This document shows, piece by piece, positions 1-6,401 of a stretch of DNA of 6,721 nucleotides; the first letter of the stretch is position 1; each line of letters begins with the position of its first letter. The notes under the pieces are model-generated. The model had not been told where the DNA came from, did no database searches, and saw only the letters and a list, made by a program, of their open reading frames with translations. The DNA is from Bacteroidales bacterium (GTDB lineage Bacteria; Bacteroidota; Bacteroidia; Bacteroidales; B18-G4): assembly GCA_023132505.1 (NCBI GenBank), contig JAGLYE010000081.1, forward strand, positions 1 through 6,721, in the 5' to 3' direction. Made by a program: the position numbers and the translations under genes.

Positions 1-515
1 AGCGGATGTCCCAGGGGGTTCGTAATATGTACATCCTCACCAAGGTTGATCACGTCATCGCCCGGCTGTATGAGTTTGTCAACTGTAAAATGCGCTCCGA
101 TGGCATCAATGCCGTAATGACTGTCGTCAGCACAGGAAACATAGAAGGATACCACATAGCTTTTTCCTGCCTGTAAGTGGCAGGCAAGCCTGCACTGCAG
201 GTATTCGCGGTATTGTCCGCTTTGAGGGTAATAGGAAATTATATTGGCATAGCCAAGTCCCGATCTCGCCATCTGGTTGCCAAACTGATTGTTGGGAACG
301 CCAAAATTACCGGAATTACAGGCGTGCATGTAATCGGTTGTTCCATTACCCGGACTGCTCCAGTATCTGCATCTGCTGATTTGCCCGTGGGCTGTAGGAC
401 AGCCCAAAAGCTGGTCAAGATCACAATTGCGTACCAGGTTCTGACCGCTCATGCTTGAAATAAAAAATGTAAGCAATAGAGTGAAAGTAGCTGTAATGTT
501 TTTGGACGAGTACAT
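1..515 (-). CDS. Secreted jelly-roll-like surface protein, N-terminal part (runs off window)
   Basis: The reading frame is open from an ATG at 515-513 to base 1, giving 171 residues and no stop, so the C-terminal part lies outside the window. An in-frame TAA at 527-525 fixes the start. Residues 1-24 look like a signal peptide: a short polar head, a hydrophobic stretch (TLLLTFFIS), then SMSG before Q25. The mature part begins QNLVRNC and carries GVPNNQFGNQMARSG (72-86), GYANIISYYP (88-97), QYREYLQ (101-107) and YVVSFYVS (120-127). From memory, this pattern matches the N-terminal beta-sandwich region of exported Bacteroidota proteins that begin NLVPNPSFE and often continue into an OmpA-like or a sorting/gliding C-terminal domain. 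Which of these follows here cannot be seen. The expected role is at the cell surface or outer membrane; no substrate can be named. It has seven cysteines in the visible mature part (31, 39, 49, 66, 108, 112, 128). The family match is good, the function unknown. Confidence 0.85.
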   Translation of the reverse strand, partial: MYSSKNITATFTLLLTFFISSMSGQNLVRNCDLDQLLGCPTAHGQISRCRYWSSPGNGTTDYMHACNSGNFGVPNNQFGNQMARSGLGYANIISYYPQSGQYREYLQCRLACHLQAGKSYVVSFYVSCADDSHYGIDAIGAHFTVDKLIQPGDDVINLGEDVHITNPLGHP

Positions 516-533
516 ATTAGTTTCTTATAAAGG

Positions 534-564
534 CAAAAGTATGTAGTTCGTTTTTATCTGTCAA
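534..564 (-). promoter_or_regulatory. Bacteroidota-type promoter of the secreted-protein gene
   Basis: On the minus strand TACTTTTG (541-534) matches the Bacteroidota -7 consensus TAnnTTTG exactly. A TTG (564-562) lies 20 bases upstream, close to the usual -33 spacing. Transcription should begin near 527-530, leaving a leader of roughly a dozen bases before the ATG at 515. The promoter sits in the 89-base gap after the crotonase-family gene, so the secreted-protein gene need not depend on readthrough. Seen: both boxes and the spacing. Inferred: activity and start point. Confidence 0.7.
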
Positions 565-604
565 GTATAAATCAGTAAACGGTTAAGAGGATTAAGATAA
601 AGGT

Positions 605-1360
605 TTACAGGTTCAGCAAACTGGCCTCATAAATGAAATATTCAGCCAGGGCTTTGCGTGTGTAGTTTGTAAGCCGTTTAGTAACACCGATAGTGGAATT
701 TTCGCATTTTATGAAGTGCTGGATCTCATGCAGACAGCGTTTTCTGAAGTTTTCTTTGGGGAATATTTTATTGACCAGTCCCAGGGAGAGTGCTTCCTCC
801 GCATCAAATTCTTCCCTGAATTGTATTTCCAGGGCACGGGAATGATGGACATATTGTGATAAAAAGAATGGAAGTGCCCCGGAAGGATGCAGGCCATATT
901 TGTTGTGCGCCATCACAAAACGCGTCCCTGCCGTGGCATAGCGGATGTCCATGCTCAGCGCAGCACCGATGAAAGGTGTGACTACATCGCCATCGATACC
1001 TGAAAAACACAGCTTCCTGTATTCTGATAATACCTTAATGATCCTGTTGAGGATGTTGATTTCCCGGAAACGGACATCTTTTTGCGCAAACTTGGGTGGG
1101 CTTTTTTCCGTGCATTCCTCCTGGGGGCCTAATATTTTTGAAATAAAATCATGGTATTCATTTTCGCCATAACATCCTTTTTCATTGATGATCAGTAAAG
1201 CCTTGATGTCGGGTGATCCTTCGGTTTCCTTGATGAAATCGATCAGGATATTGCTTTCGTCGATATTGGTCACCAGGTCAAATACACCTTCTTTAATGTT
1301 GACCACTGCTACCTGGTCTTCCATGCTGGTTGAGAAACTGTTTCTGTCGATGTTTTCCAT
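605..1360 (-). CDS. Divergent crotonase-fold (enoyl-CoA hydratase/isomerase family) protein
   Basis: The gene encodes 251 residues, the usual length for a single-domain crotonase. The start at 1360 is supported by an in-frame TAA 30 bases upstream (1390-1388); M13 is a possible alternative start. The family is recognised from the second half of the core: IDGDVV (122-127), GAALSMDIRYA (132-142), then RFVMAHNKYGLHPSGA (147-162) and the C-terminal signature DAEEALSLGLVNKIFP (186-201). Residues 16-60 look like the first strands and helix of the fold. Aligned without gaps to mammalian enoyl-CoA hydratase as I remember it, the two catalytic glutamates fall on G132 and H152, one oxyanion-hole glycine falls on P129, and the usual GAD motif near residues 62-72 is absent. 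Classical hydratase chemistry is therefore unlikely; it may catalyse another reaction on an acyl-CoA or be non-catalytic. It is probably cytoplasmic, since no signal peptide is visible. Its neighbours on the same strand are a GNAT gene 455 bases upstream and a secreted-protein gene downstream, and neither suggests a pathway. The fold is confident, the function unknown. Confidence 0.87.
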   Translation of the reverse strand: MENIDRNSFSTSMEDQVAVVNIKEGVFDLVTNIDESNILIDFIKETEGSPDIKALLIINEKGCYGENEYHDFISKILGPQEECTEKSPPKFAQKDVRFREINILNRIIKVLSEYRKLCFSGIDGDVVTPFIGAALSMDIRYATAGTRFVMAHNKYGLHPSGALPFFLSQYVHHSRALEIQFREEFDAEEALSLGLVNKIFPKENFRKRCLHEIQHFIKCENSTIGVTKRLTNYTRKALAEYFIYEASLLNL

Positions 1361-1488
1361 CTTGGGTTTGTTTTGAAGATTTGGGAATTAAACATCTGTA
1401 GTTTGCTAACCTTAAAGGTAAGGAATATTATTAAGCTGATTGAGATGAGTTTATTTTACCGGGCTGGTAATATAAAATTGCATTTATT
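1361..1488. other. Intergenic leader region upstream of the crotonase-family gene
   Basis: This 128-base AT-rich stretch lies between the start of the crotonase-family gene and the first palindrome of the array. It has no plausible gene. On the minus strand there is only a near match to the -7 box (TACCTTTA, 1418-1411), with no TTG at the right distance, so the promoter of the crotonase gene remains unplaced. AATATAAAA (1469-1477) recurs at 1716-1724, in each case 10-11 bases before a CGACCCC palindrome, so the repeat family seems to extend a little beyond its hairpins. Confidence 0.45.
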
Positions 1489-1751
1489 CGACCCCTGTGG
1501 GGTCGGGTGTTTCAGGGCCATCTGTTTTGCTATAAACATGTGATGCCTCCGGCATCAATGTCTTTGCATGTTTCAGGGTGATCAATAAAATCCGGATACC
1601 AGAGGAATCCCATATCATGAATAAACATGTGATGCCTGCGGCATCAATGTCTTTGTGTGTATCAGGGTAATCAATAAAATCCGGATCCCAGAGGGATCCC
1701 AAATCTATAACACTGAATATAAAAGGTTGAATCACGACCCCAGAGGGGTCG
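1489..1751. repeat. Array of six 17-bp palindromes (7-bp stem, 3-base loop)
   Basis: Six short inverted repeats of the same size lie in the gene-free stretch: 1489-1505 (CGACCCC TGT GGGGTCG), 1541-1557 (TGATGCC TCC GGCATCA), 1594-1610 (GGATACC AGA GGAATCC, one mismatch), 1630-1646 (TGATGCC TGC GGCATCA), 1683-1699 (GGATCCC AGA GGGATCC) and 1735-1751 (CGACCCC AGA GGGGTCG). The shared pattern is nGAnnCC-nnn-GGnnTCn. Stem positions 1, 4 and 5 change between hairpins while pairing is kept. Starts are 52, 53, 36, 53 and 52 bases apart. Being palindromic, each could fold in DNA or in RNA from either strand; the flanking genes are both on the minus strand, so readthrough from the GNAT gene would carry the array. 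It resembles the dispersed intergenic palindromes (REP-like) of many Bacteroidota genomes, from memory. Function is unknown: transcript stability, weak termination, nucleoid binding or a mobile repeat are all possible. Confidence 0.85.
1532..1709. repeat. Tandem duplication of an 89-base unit holding two palindromes
   Basis: Bases 1532-1620 and 1621-1709 are adjacent copies of one unit with a period of 89. Over the first 80 bases (1532-1611 against 1621-1700) I count 7 differences and no gaps, about 91% identity; the last nine bases are diverged. Each copy starts ATAAACATG, then has a TGATGCC palindrome, a spacer containing TCAGGG, and a GGAT-type palindrome. The second copy has a perfect second stem, the first copy a mismatch. 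A shorter relic, TGTTTCAGGG (1508-1517), follows the first palindrome of the array, which suggests that outer units of the family were once present or have decayed. Confidence 0.85.
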
Positions 1752-1815
1752 CATATAGATTCGGATATTGAAAATCAAATATTGATTATTAACCGGGCAC
1801 TGGTGACACCAAACA
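1752..1815. other. Region downstream of the GNAT gene with a small inverted repeat
   Basis: These 64 bases follow the GNAT stop on the minus strand. They hold a perfect 6-bp inverted repeat, AATCAA-ATA-TTGATT (1773-1787), followed on the minus strand by TTTC. The stem is AT-rich and the T run short, so I would not call it an intrinsic terminator; any transcript would probably continue into the palindrome array. TGGTGACACCA (1801-1811) is a near-palindrome with too small a loop to fold. Confidence 0.3.
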
Positions 1816-2298
1816 TCAACCCGAATATTCCTTCCTCAACAAGCCAAACCTCAATAGATCCTTATACTCCCCATTCACATATTTTGCTTCTCTTAACCTT
1901 CCTTCTTCTGTAAAACCTGTTTTTTCAAGCAATTTTAATGATGGGGCGTTGCCATCGATTACTTCCGCTTCAAGCCGGTACAAATTCAAACGTTTGAAAG
2001 CATACTCTATAATGGCACGCAGGGTCTGCAATCCATGCCCTTGTGCCTGATGCTTCTTGCTGATGAAAAGACTGATTCCGGCTTTATGGTTGATCCATTT
2101 TATGCTTTTCAGGCATATCTGTCCTATTACCTTGTTATCCTTTTCTATCCTGAAACAGATATTAGCCGGCATGGGGGCAGTGTAGGATCTTGCTTCAGAA
2201 AGATTTTCAAGGATAGTTGGATCGTGTAATATCTCTGAAATATTCGGATCAGGTTCTTCATGCCTGATGAGTTTTAATCCGTTTTTTGCAATGATCAT
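1816..2298 (-). CDS. GNAT-family N-acetyltransferase, RimJ/RimL-like
   Basis: A 160-residue single-domain acetyltransferase that would transfer an acetyl group from acetyl-CoA to an amine; the substrate cannot be told from the sequence. The GNAT core is visible in order: the beta strand with IGQICLKSI (58-66), strand four with HKAGISLFIS (71-80), the acetyl-CoA pyrophosphate-binding motif A QAQGHG (84-89) leading into helix LQTLRAIIEYAF (90-101), then motif B with NAPSLKLLEKTGF (117-129) and the tail EEGRLREAKYVNGEYKDLL (131-149). The latter two segments are typical of the Acetyltransf_3 group, which includes ribosomal-protein (RimJ/L), spermidine and amino-sugar acetyltransferases. No signal peptide is present, so it is probably cytoplasmic. 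It is divergent from guaA across 118 bases. I see no clear Bacteroidota promoter on its side; TAAATTTA (2334-2327) is the nearest match and lacks a TTG at the right spacing. Family confident, substrate unknown. Confidence 0.93.
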   Translation of the reverse strand: MIIAKNGLKLIRHEEPDPNISEILHDPTILENLSEARSYTAPMPANICFRIEKDNKVIGQICLKSIKWINHKAGISLFISKKHQAQGHGLQTLRAIIEYAFKRLNLYRLEAEVIDGNAPSLKLLEKTGFTEEGRLREAKYVNGEYKDLLRFGLLRKEYSG

Positions 2299-2370
2299 AC
2301 GTTTGAGATGTAGTAAATATCGACCTTAAATTTAAACATAAAAACAATATAAAAATACACATCATCATAT

Positions 2371-2392
2371 CGACAACCGACAACCGACAATC
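2371..2392. repeat. Three tandem heptamers (CGACAAC) in the divergent intergenic region
   Basis: CGACAAC (2371-2377), CGACAAC (2378-2384) and CGACAAT (2385-2391) follow head to tail, and a further CG begins at 2392. The last copy ends 13 bases before the guaA -7 box, so the repeats occupy the place where a -33 element would sit for guaA; on the minus strand each copy contains TTG. It may be a simple-sequence repeat without function or a small binding site; the sequence does not decide. Confidence 0.7.
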
Positions 2393-2404
2393 GCCCAATT
2401 TAGT

Positions 2405-2412
2405 TATCTTTG
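2405..2412 (+). promoter_or_regulatory. Bacteroidota -7 promoter box of guaA, predicting a leaderless mRNA
   Basis: TATCTTTG matches the TAnnTTTG -7 consensus exactly and ends only four bases before the guaA ATG at 2417. With the usual distance of about 4-7 bases from this box to the transcription start, the mRNA would begin at or within a few bases of the A of the ATG. No TTG is found 19-21 bases upstream; the CGACAAC repeats are there instead, so the -33 element is weak or absent. Confidence 0.65.
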
Positions 2413-2416
2413 CGCC

Positions 2417-3946
2417 ATGGAAGAAACAATTCTGATCCTTGATTTCGGGTCCCAGTATACGCAGCTTATCGCACGTCGGGTAAGGGAACTAAACGTATAC
2501 TGTGAGATCTATCCTTATAATAAGTCTCCTGAAATTAACGAACACATCAAAGGTGTGATCCTTTCCGGGAGTCCTTATTCGGTGAGAGGGGAAGGGGTTC
2601 CCAATCCCGACCTTAGCGGGATCAGAAAGAAACTTCCAATACTAGGGGTTTGCTATGGGGCACAATTGATGGCTATGCAGGATGGGGGAGATGTTGCTCC
2701 CTCTGCCGTCAGGGAATATGGCAGGGCTGAACTGACATACATCAATACCGGCAGCGAATTGATGAAAGGCATGAGTACAGGCAGCCAGGTATGGATGTCG
2801 CATGGAGATACCATCCTCGATATTCCGGAAAATTTTGAAGTGATCACCAGCACGCATGATGTGAAAGTGGCAGGGTATAAGGTTCAGGGTGAGGATACAT
2901 ACGGGATACAGTTCCATCCGGAGGTTTATCATTCTACCGAAGGAACAATACTCCTGAAAAACTATGTAGTTGATATCTGCAAATGCTCACAGTCGTGGAC
3001 CCCCGACTCATTTGTCGAAACAACCATCGCTTTGCTCAAGAAAACCCTTGGCGATGATAAGGTGGTGCTTGGCCTGTCCGGTGGTGTGGATTCCTCTGTT
3101 GCTGCCATTTTGCTGCACCATGCCATTGGATCAAGCCTGCATTGCATCTTTGTTGATAATGGACTGCTTAGAAAGAATGAGTTTAAAAAGGTTCTTGACT
3201 CATATCAGGGCATGGGGCTGAATGTAACGGGTGTTGATTCAAAAGAGCGTTTTTATGATGCCCTGTCGGGATTATCTGAACCGGAAGACAAGCGTAAAGC
3301 CATCGGACGTACTTTTATCGAAGTCTTCGACGAGGAAGCCCATAAAATTAAGGATGTGGAATGGCTGGCACAGGGTACCATTTACCCCGATGTGATCGAA
3401 TCTATATCGGTGAAGGGACCTTCGGCAACCATAAAGTCACATCATAATGTCGGCGGATTGCCGGATGTGATGAAACTGAAAATAATTGAGCCCCTGAATT
3501 CGTTATTCAAAGACGAAGTGAGAAGAATTGGCAAAGCATTGGAAATGCCGCAGAACATTCTGAGCAGGCATCCTTTCCCGGGGCCCGGACTGGGTATCAG
3601 GATCATAGGGAAAGTGACGGAAGAAAAGATCAGGATACTGCAGGATGTTGACGACCTCTTCATAGAAGGCCTTAAAAATAATGGCCTTTACGACGATGTA
3701 TGGCAAGCCCTTGCGGTATTGCTTCCGGTACAGACGGTAGGCGTTATGGGAGACGAAAGGACCTATGAAAACGTGGTGGTACTGAGGGCCGTGGGTTCAA
3801 CAGATGGCATGACTGCCGACTGGGCACATTTGCCATATGAATTTCTGGCAAAGGTGTCAAACGATATCATCAACAGGGTGAAAGGGGTGAACAGGGTCGT
3901 TTACGATATCAGCTCCAAGCCGCCTTCAACCATTGAGTGGGAATAA
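2417..3946 (+). CDS. guaA: GMP synthase (glutamine-hydrolysing)
   Basis: GuaA converts XMP, ATP and glutamine to GMP, AMP, pyrophosphate and glutamate, the last step of de novo GMP synthesis in the cytoplasm. At 509 residues it is of the usual bacterial two-domain length. The class I glutamine amidotransferase domain (about 1-190) has [16 protein letters not shown] (9-24), the nucleophile C79 in GVCYGAQ, and the other triad members H167 and E169 in QFHPE. The ATP pyrophosphatase domain follows, with the P-loop SGGVDSS (221-227), and further on [19 protein letters not shown] and [10 protein letters not shown]. The C-terminal dimerisation and XMP-binding part has [27 protein letters not shown] and the ending KPPSTIEWE, which matches the family's normal C terminus. 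All key residues are present. One small deviation is SGSPYSV (50-56), where many homologues have GGP. The ATG at 2417 gives the family's standard N terminus and sits just after a -7 box. No guaB is in the window. The next gene starts 62 bases downstream. Confidence 0.99.
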   Translation: MEETILILDFGSQYTQLIARRVRELNVYCEIYPYNKSPEINEHIKGVILSGSPYSVRGEGVPNPDLSGIRKKLPILGVCYGAQLMAMQDGGDVAPSAVREYGRAELTYINTGSELMKGMSTGSQVWMSHGDTILDIPENFEVITSTHDVKVAGYKVQGEDTYGIQFHPEVYHSTEGTILLKNYVVDICKCSQSWTPDSFVETTIALLKKTLGDDKVVLGLSGGVDSSVAAILLHHAIGSSLHCIFVDNGLLRKNEFKKVLDSYQGMGLNVTGVDSKERFYDALSGLSEPEDKRKAIGRTFIEVFDEEAHKIKDVEWLAQGTIYPDVIESISVKGPSATIKSHHNVGGLPDVMKLKIIEPLNSLFKDEVRRIGKALEMPQNILSRHPFPGPGLGIRIIGKVTEEKIRILQDVDDLFIEGLKNNGLYDDVWQALAVLLPVQTVGVMGDERTYENVVVLRAVGSTDGMTADWAHLPYEFLAKVSNDIINRVKGVNRVVYDISSKPPSTIEWE

Positions 3947-4008
3947 AGAATATTATATAGGATAGCTTTTCTCTGATCGATAATCTGTAAATAATTAACC
4001 TGAATGGA

Positions 4009-6366
4009 ATGAGAAAGCACTTGCTCATCATCTTATTATTTCTGCTTGCATTCGCAGGCCCTGCGGTACTGTATTCCCAGGAGATCGTAAAATCTGATGT
4101 GATAGAGCGCATCGAAGGAAAAGATTATTACATCCACTCCGTGGAACAGGGCCAGACCCTGTACTCCATATCAAAGGCTTATGACATGCCGGTAGATGAA
4201 CTGCTTTTCGAGAACCCTGATGCCCAGCAGGGTTTGGCAATAGCACAGATATTACGCATCCCGCTTACCAGCAGGGAAAAGCTGATCACCAACGATCTGC
4301 GGAAAGGGGAATTTCGCTATATATTCCATATTATAAAGAAAGGGCAGACATTATACGGCATCTCCAGGATATATGATATATCGCTTGGTGACCTGAAAAA
4401 GGCAAACCCGGAATGGGTTGACGGGCTAAAACCGGGCCAATATATCAAGATCCCGATGAAAGATCCTGTTGTTGCAGACAAGACTGTGATCGCAAAGCCA
4501 ACAGATAAGGACAGCAAAGTGCACACGGTTTCGGGAGGAGAGACATTATTCAGCATTTCCCGGAAATACAAGGTAGGCATGCCTGAATTGAAAGCAGCCA
4601 ATCCCAGCATTACAAATAGCCTTAGCGTAGGGCAGCTGATCAGAATCCCTGAATATCAGGAAGAAGGGATCGCACAGGAAGAGGAGAAGAAATTTTATGA
4701 GCATACTGTTAAAAAGAAAGAAACACTTTATGGTATTGCCAGAAAATACAGGATCAGCATCGATAGCCTGACAGCATTTAATCAGGGGCTTACAGAAAGC
4801 ATCTTTCCGGGTGAAGTGATCAGGATCCCGCGAACAGTCAACCCTAATAGTTATATCACGCACCATGTGAGGGAAAAGACGAAACTTAAAAGGATCGCCT
4901 CCAAATATGCTATTAGCGTTACGGCTGTTAAGGAGGCTAACCCCGGCTTTCGCTCAAGAGTATATCCGGGCGATATACTGATGATACCGGTAGGACCGCC
5001 TTCTGAAGCACCGCCTGATATTGTACATGTTGTGGTTACACCACCCGATGATATCCCTCCGAAGGTAGTGAGAAACGATAGCATCAGGTGCTATGATAAG
5101 ATGTACCGGCATAAGAAAGAATTTAAGGTGGCCCTTATGATTCCTCTCTATACTGAGGAAGCAGGAGAGATCGTGGTGGGGGGTAAAGCAGCTGTGCTTG
5201 ATCCGTCGAAACATAAGCCTTTTAATTTTATTCAGTTTTTGGAAGGATTTCTCATGGCCATGGATGAAATGGAAAAAGAGGGTTTGAAGGCCCGCCTCTA
5301 TGTATATGATGTTGACGAAAAGGTTTCCAAAACGATACAGGTATTGCAAGAACCTGAACTTGCTGATATGGACCTCATCATCGGCCCTTTTTTCAGTAGA
5401 AATTTTAAACTGGTGTCGAATTTTGCGGAGATGTTCAATATCAAGATCATAAACCCACTCACCAGGCGGACGGAAGTACTCAGCAACCCCAATGTATTCA
5501 AGGTAAAACCCTCACGGGATGCACAGGCAGCCCAGCTAGTTAAATTTGTTGAACACTACTACCCTGGATCCAATATCATCCTGGTCAGAAATAATAAATT
5601 CCAGTATACAGATGAAGTGCTGGAGATCAGGAATTCACTGGATAAAGTTATTCCGTATGGCGTTAAAGTGCCGAATAACACCCTTTATGAACTGGTGTTG
5701 GAATATTCGAAAGCTGACACCAACCTGGCTACTGGAGTCCTTATCAGCAGTCTGATGGTGGAAAACAGGATGATCCAAACAGAAGAGCTTGAACGGTTGC
5801 CGGCCGACAGCACCTTCTTCTCCAATGGCATTGCTGAAATTATTTATGCTACTGATAGCATATACGGGGTCATAAGGAACGCATCTGTTGTAAGGAATAA
5901 CCTTCTGATAGTTTTGACAAACAATGAGATATTTGCCCCTGAGATCCTTACCAGACTCAATGACCTGAAAGACACTTTCGATATAACAGTAGTAGGAATG
6001 CCGGAATGGGACCTGCTTCATAACCTTGAAACAGATTACCTGCTTGACCTGAATGTGTATTATTTTACAGATTCATATTACGATTATGATGACCCGGATG
6101 TGAGGGGTTTTATCAGGGATTTCCGGGAACGCTATAAAACGCACCCTGAAGAGTATGCTTTTGAAGGTTATGACCTGGCAATATTTTTCATGGGTGCCAT
6201 GATGCGCTTCGGCACGGATTGTGAAAAATGCCTGCCTTATTACCAGAAAAAGCTGCTTAAAACAAGCATAAAATTTTTCCCTGCCTACCCGGCAGGCTAT
6301 GAGAACCTGTACTGGAACCTGTGCCGCTACTGGAACTATAAAATCGAAAAAGTTCCGGATCTTTAG
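4009..6366 (+). CDS. Exported protein with five LysM domains and a type 1 periplasmic-binding (PBP1-like) domain
   Basis: The 785-residue product begins with a signal peptide (MRKHLLIILLFLLAFAGPAV, likely cut around S23/Q24; no lipobox cysteine). Five LysM modules follow, each ending in an IP or equivalent: about 40-85, 104-149, 170-214, 229-274 and 282-327. The first four have the G-x-TL-[YF]-x-I or K-x-TLYGI core; the fifth is divergent (EKTKLKRIASKY). LysM modules bind glycan chains with N-acetylglucosamine, so peptidoglycan attachment in the periplasm is expected. A proline-rich linker (about 328-351) leads to a domain of about 372-760 that begins FKVALMIPLY and has LIIGPFFSRNFKLVSNFAE and IINPLTRR, a pattern of type 1 periplasmic-binding folds. 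It may bind a ligand or act as a structural regulator, in the way LpoA uses this fold; that parallel is inference. Cysteines are few (361, 738, 741, 772), including a CxxC at 738-741, and the C terminus is rich in aromatics (ENLYWNLCRYWNY). ATG 4004 would stop at once (GAA TGA), which supports 4009. No promoter is visible in the 62-base gap after guaA. Confidence 0.93.
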   Translation: MRKHLLIILLFLLAFAGPAVLYSQEIVKSDVIERIEGKDYYIHSVEQGQTLYSISKAYDMPVDELLFENPDAQQGLAIAQILRIPLTSREKLITNDLRKGEFRYIFHIIKKGQTLYGISRIYDISLGDLKKANPEWVDGLKPGQYIKIPMKDPVVADKTVIAKPTDKDSKVHTVSGGETLFSISRKYKVGMPELKAANPSITNSLSVGQLIRIPEYQEEGIAQEEEKKFYEHTVKKKETLYGIARKYRISIDSLTAFNQGLTESIFPGEVIRIPRTVNPNSYITHHVREKTKLKRIASKYAISVTAVKEANPGFRSRVYPGDILMIPVGPPSEAPPDIVHVVVTPPDDIPPKVVRNDSIRCYDKMYRHKKEFKVALMIPLYTEEAGEIVVGGKAAVLDPSKHKPFNFIQFLEGFLMAMDEMEKEGLKARLYVYDVDEKVSKTIQVLQEPELADMDLIIGPFFSRNFKLVSNFAEMFNIKIINPLTRRTEVLSNPNVFKVKPSRDAQAAQLVKFVEHYYPGSNIILVRNNKFQYTDEVLEIRNSLDKVIPYGVKVPNNTLYELVLEYSKADTNLATGVLISSLMVENRMIQTEELERLPADSTFFSNGIAEIIYATDSIYGVIRNASVVRNNLLIVLTNNEIFAPEILTRLNDLKDTFDITVVGMPEWDLLHNLETDYLLDLNVYYFTDSYYDYDDPDVRGFIRDFRERYKTHPEEYAFEGYDLAIFFMGAMMRFGTDCEKCLPYYQKKLLKTSIKFFPAYPAGYENLYWNLCRYWNYKIEKVPDL

Positions 6367-6401
6367 TCAATATATATAATAATAAACTGAACTGTCTGTC
6401 A

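Noticed and set aside
1411..1418. TACCTTTA on the minus strand as a -7 box for the crotonase-family gene
   Set aside because: The last base departs from TAnnTTTG and no TTG lies 19-21 bases upstream, so it is not better than chance in AT-rich DNA.
1484..1735. An 83-codon open frame on the minus strand across the palindrome array
   Set aside because: It is built almost wholly from the repeats; its translation repeats itself (IRILLITLKHAKTL against PDFIDYPDTHKDI) and resembles no family. Palindromes of this kind leave frames open by chance.
1489..1751. Palindrome array as a CRISPR array
   Set aside because: The repeats are 17 bases with differing sequences, the intervals are unequal, and the two long intervals within the 89-base units are copies of each other instead of unique spacers.
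1773..1787. AATCAA-ATA-TTGATT as an intrinsic terminator of the GNAT gene
   Set aside because: The stem is short and almost all A/T, and only three T residues follow on the minus strand, too weak for a terminator call.
3963..3970. TAGCTTTT as a -7 box for the LysM gene
   Set aside because: The final G is missing and the nearest TTG (3933-3935) is 27 bases away, too far. Readthrough from guaA is the simpler reading.
6280..6296. Inverted repeat CCTGCC-TACCC-GGCAGG as a mobile palindrome or attenuator
   Set aside because: It lies inside the LysM gene and codes FPAYPAG in frame near the normal C terminus. A similar CCTGCC/GGCAGG pair at 166-184 is also coding, so neither looks like an inserted element.
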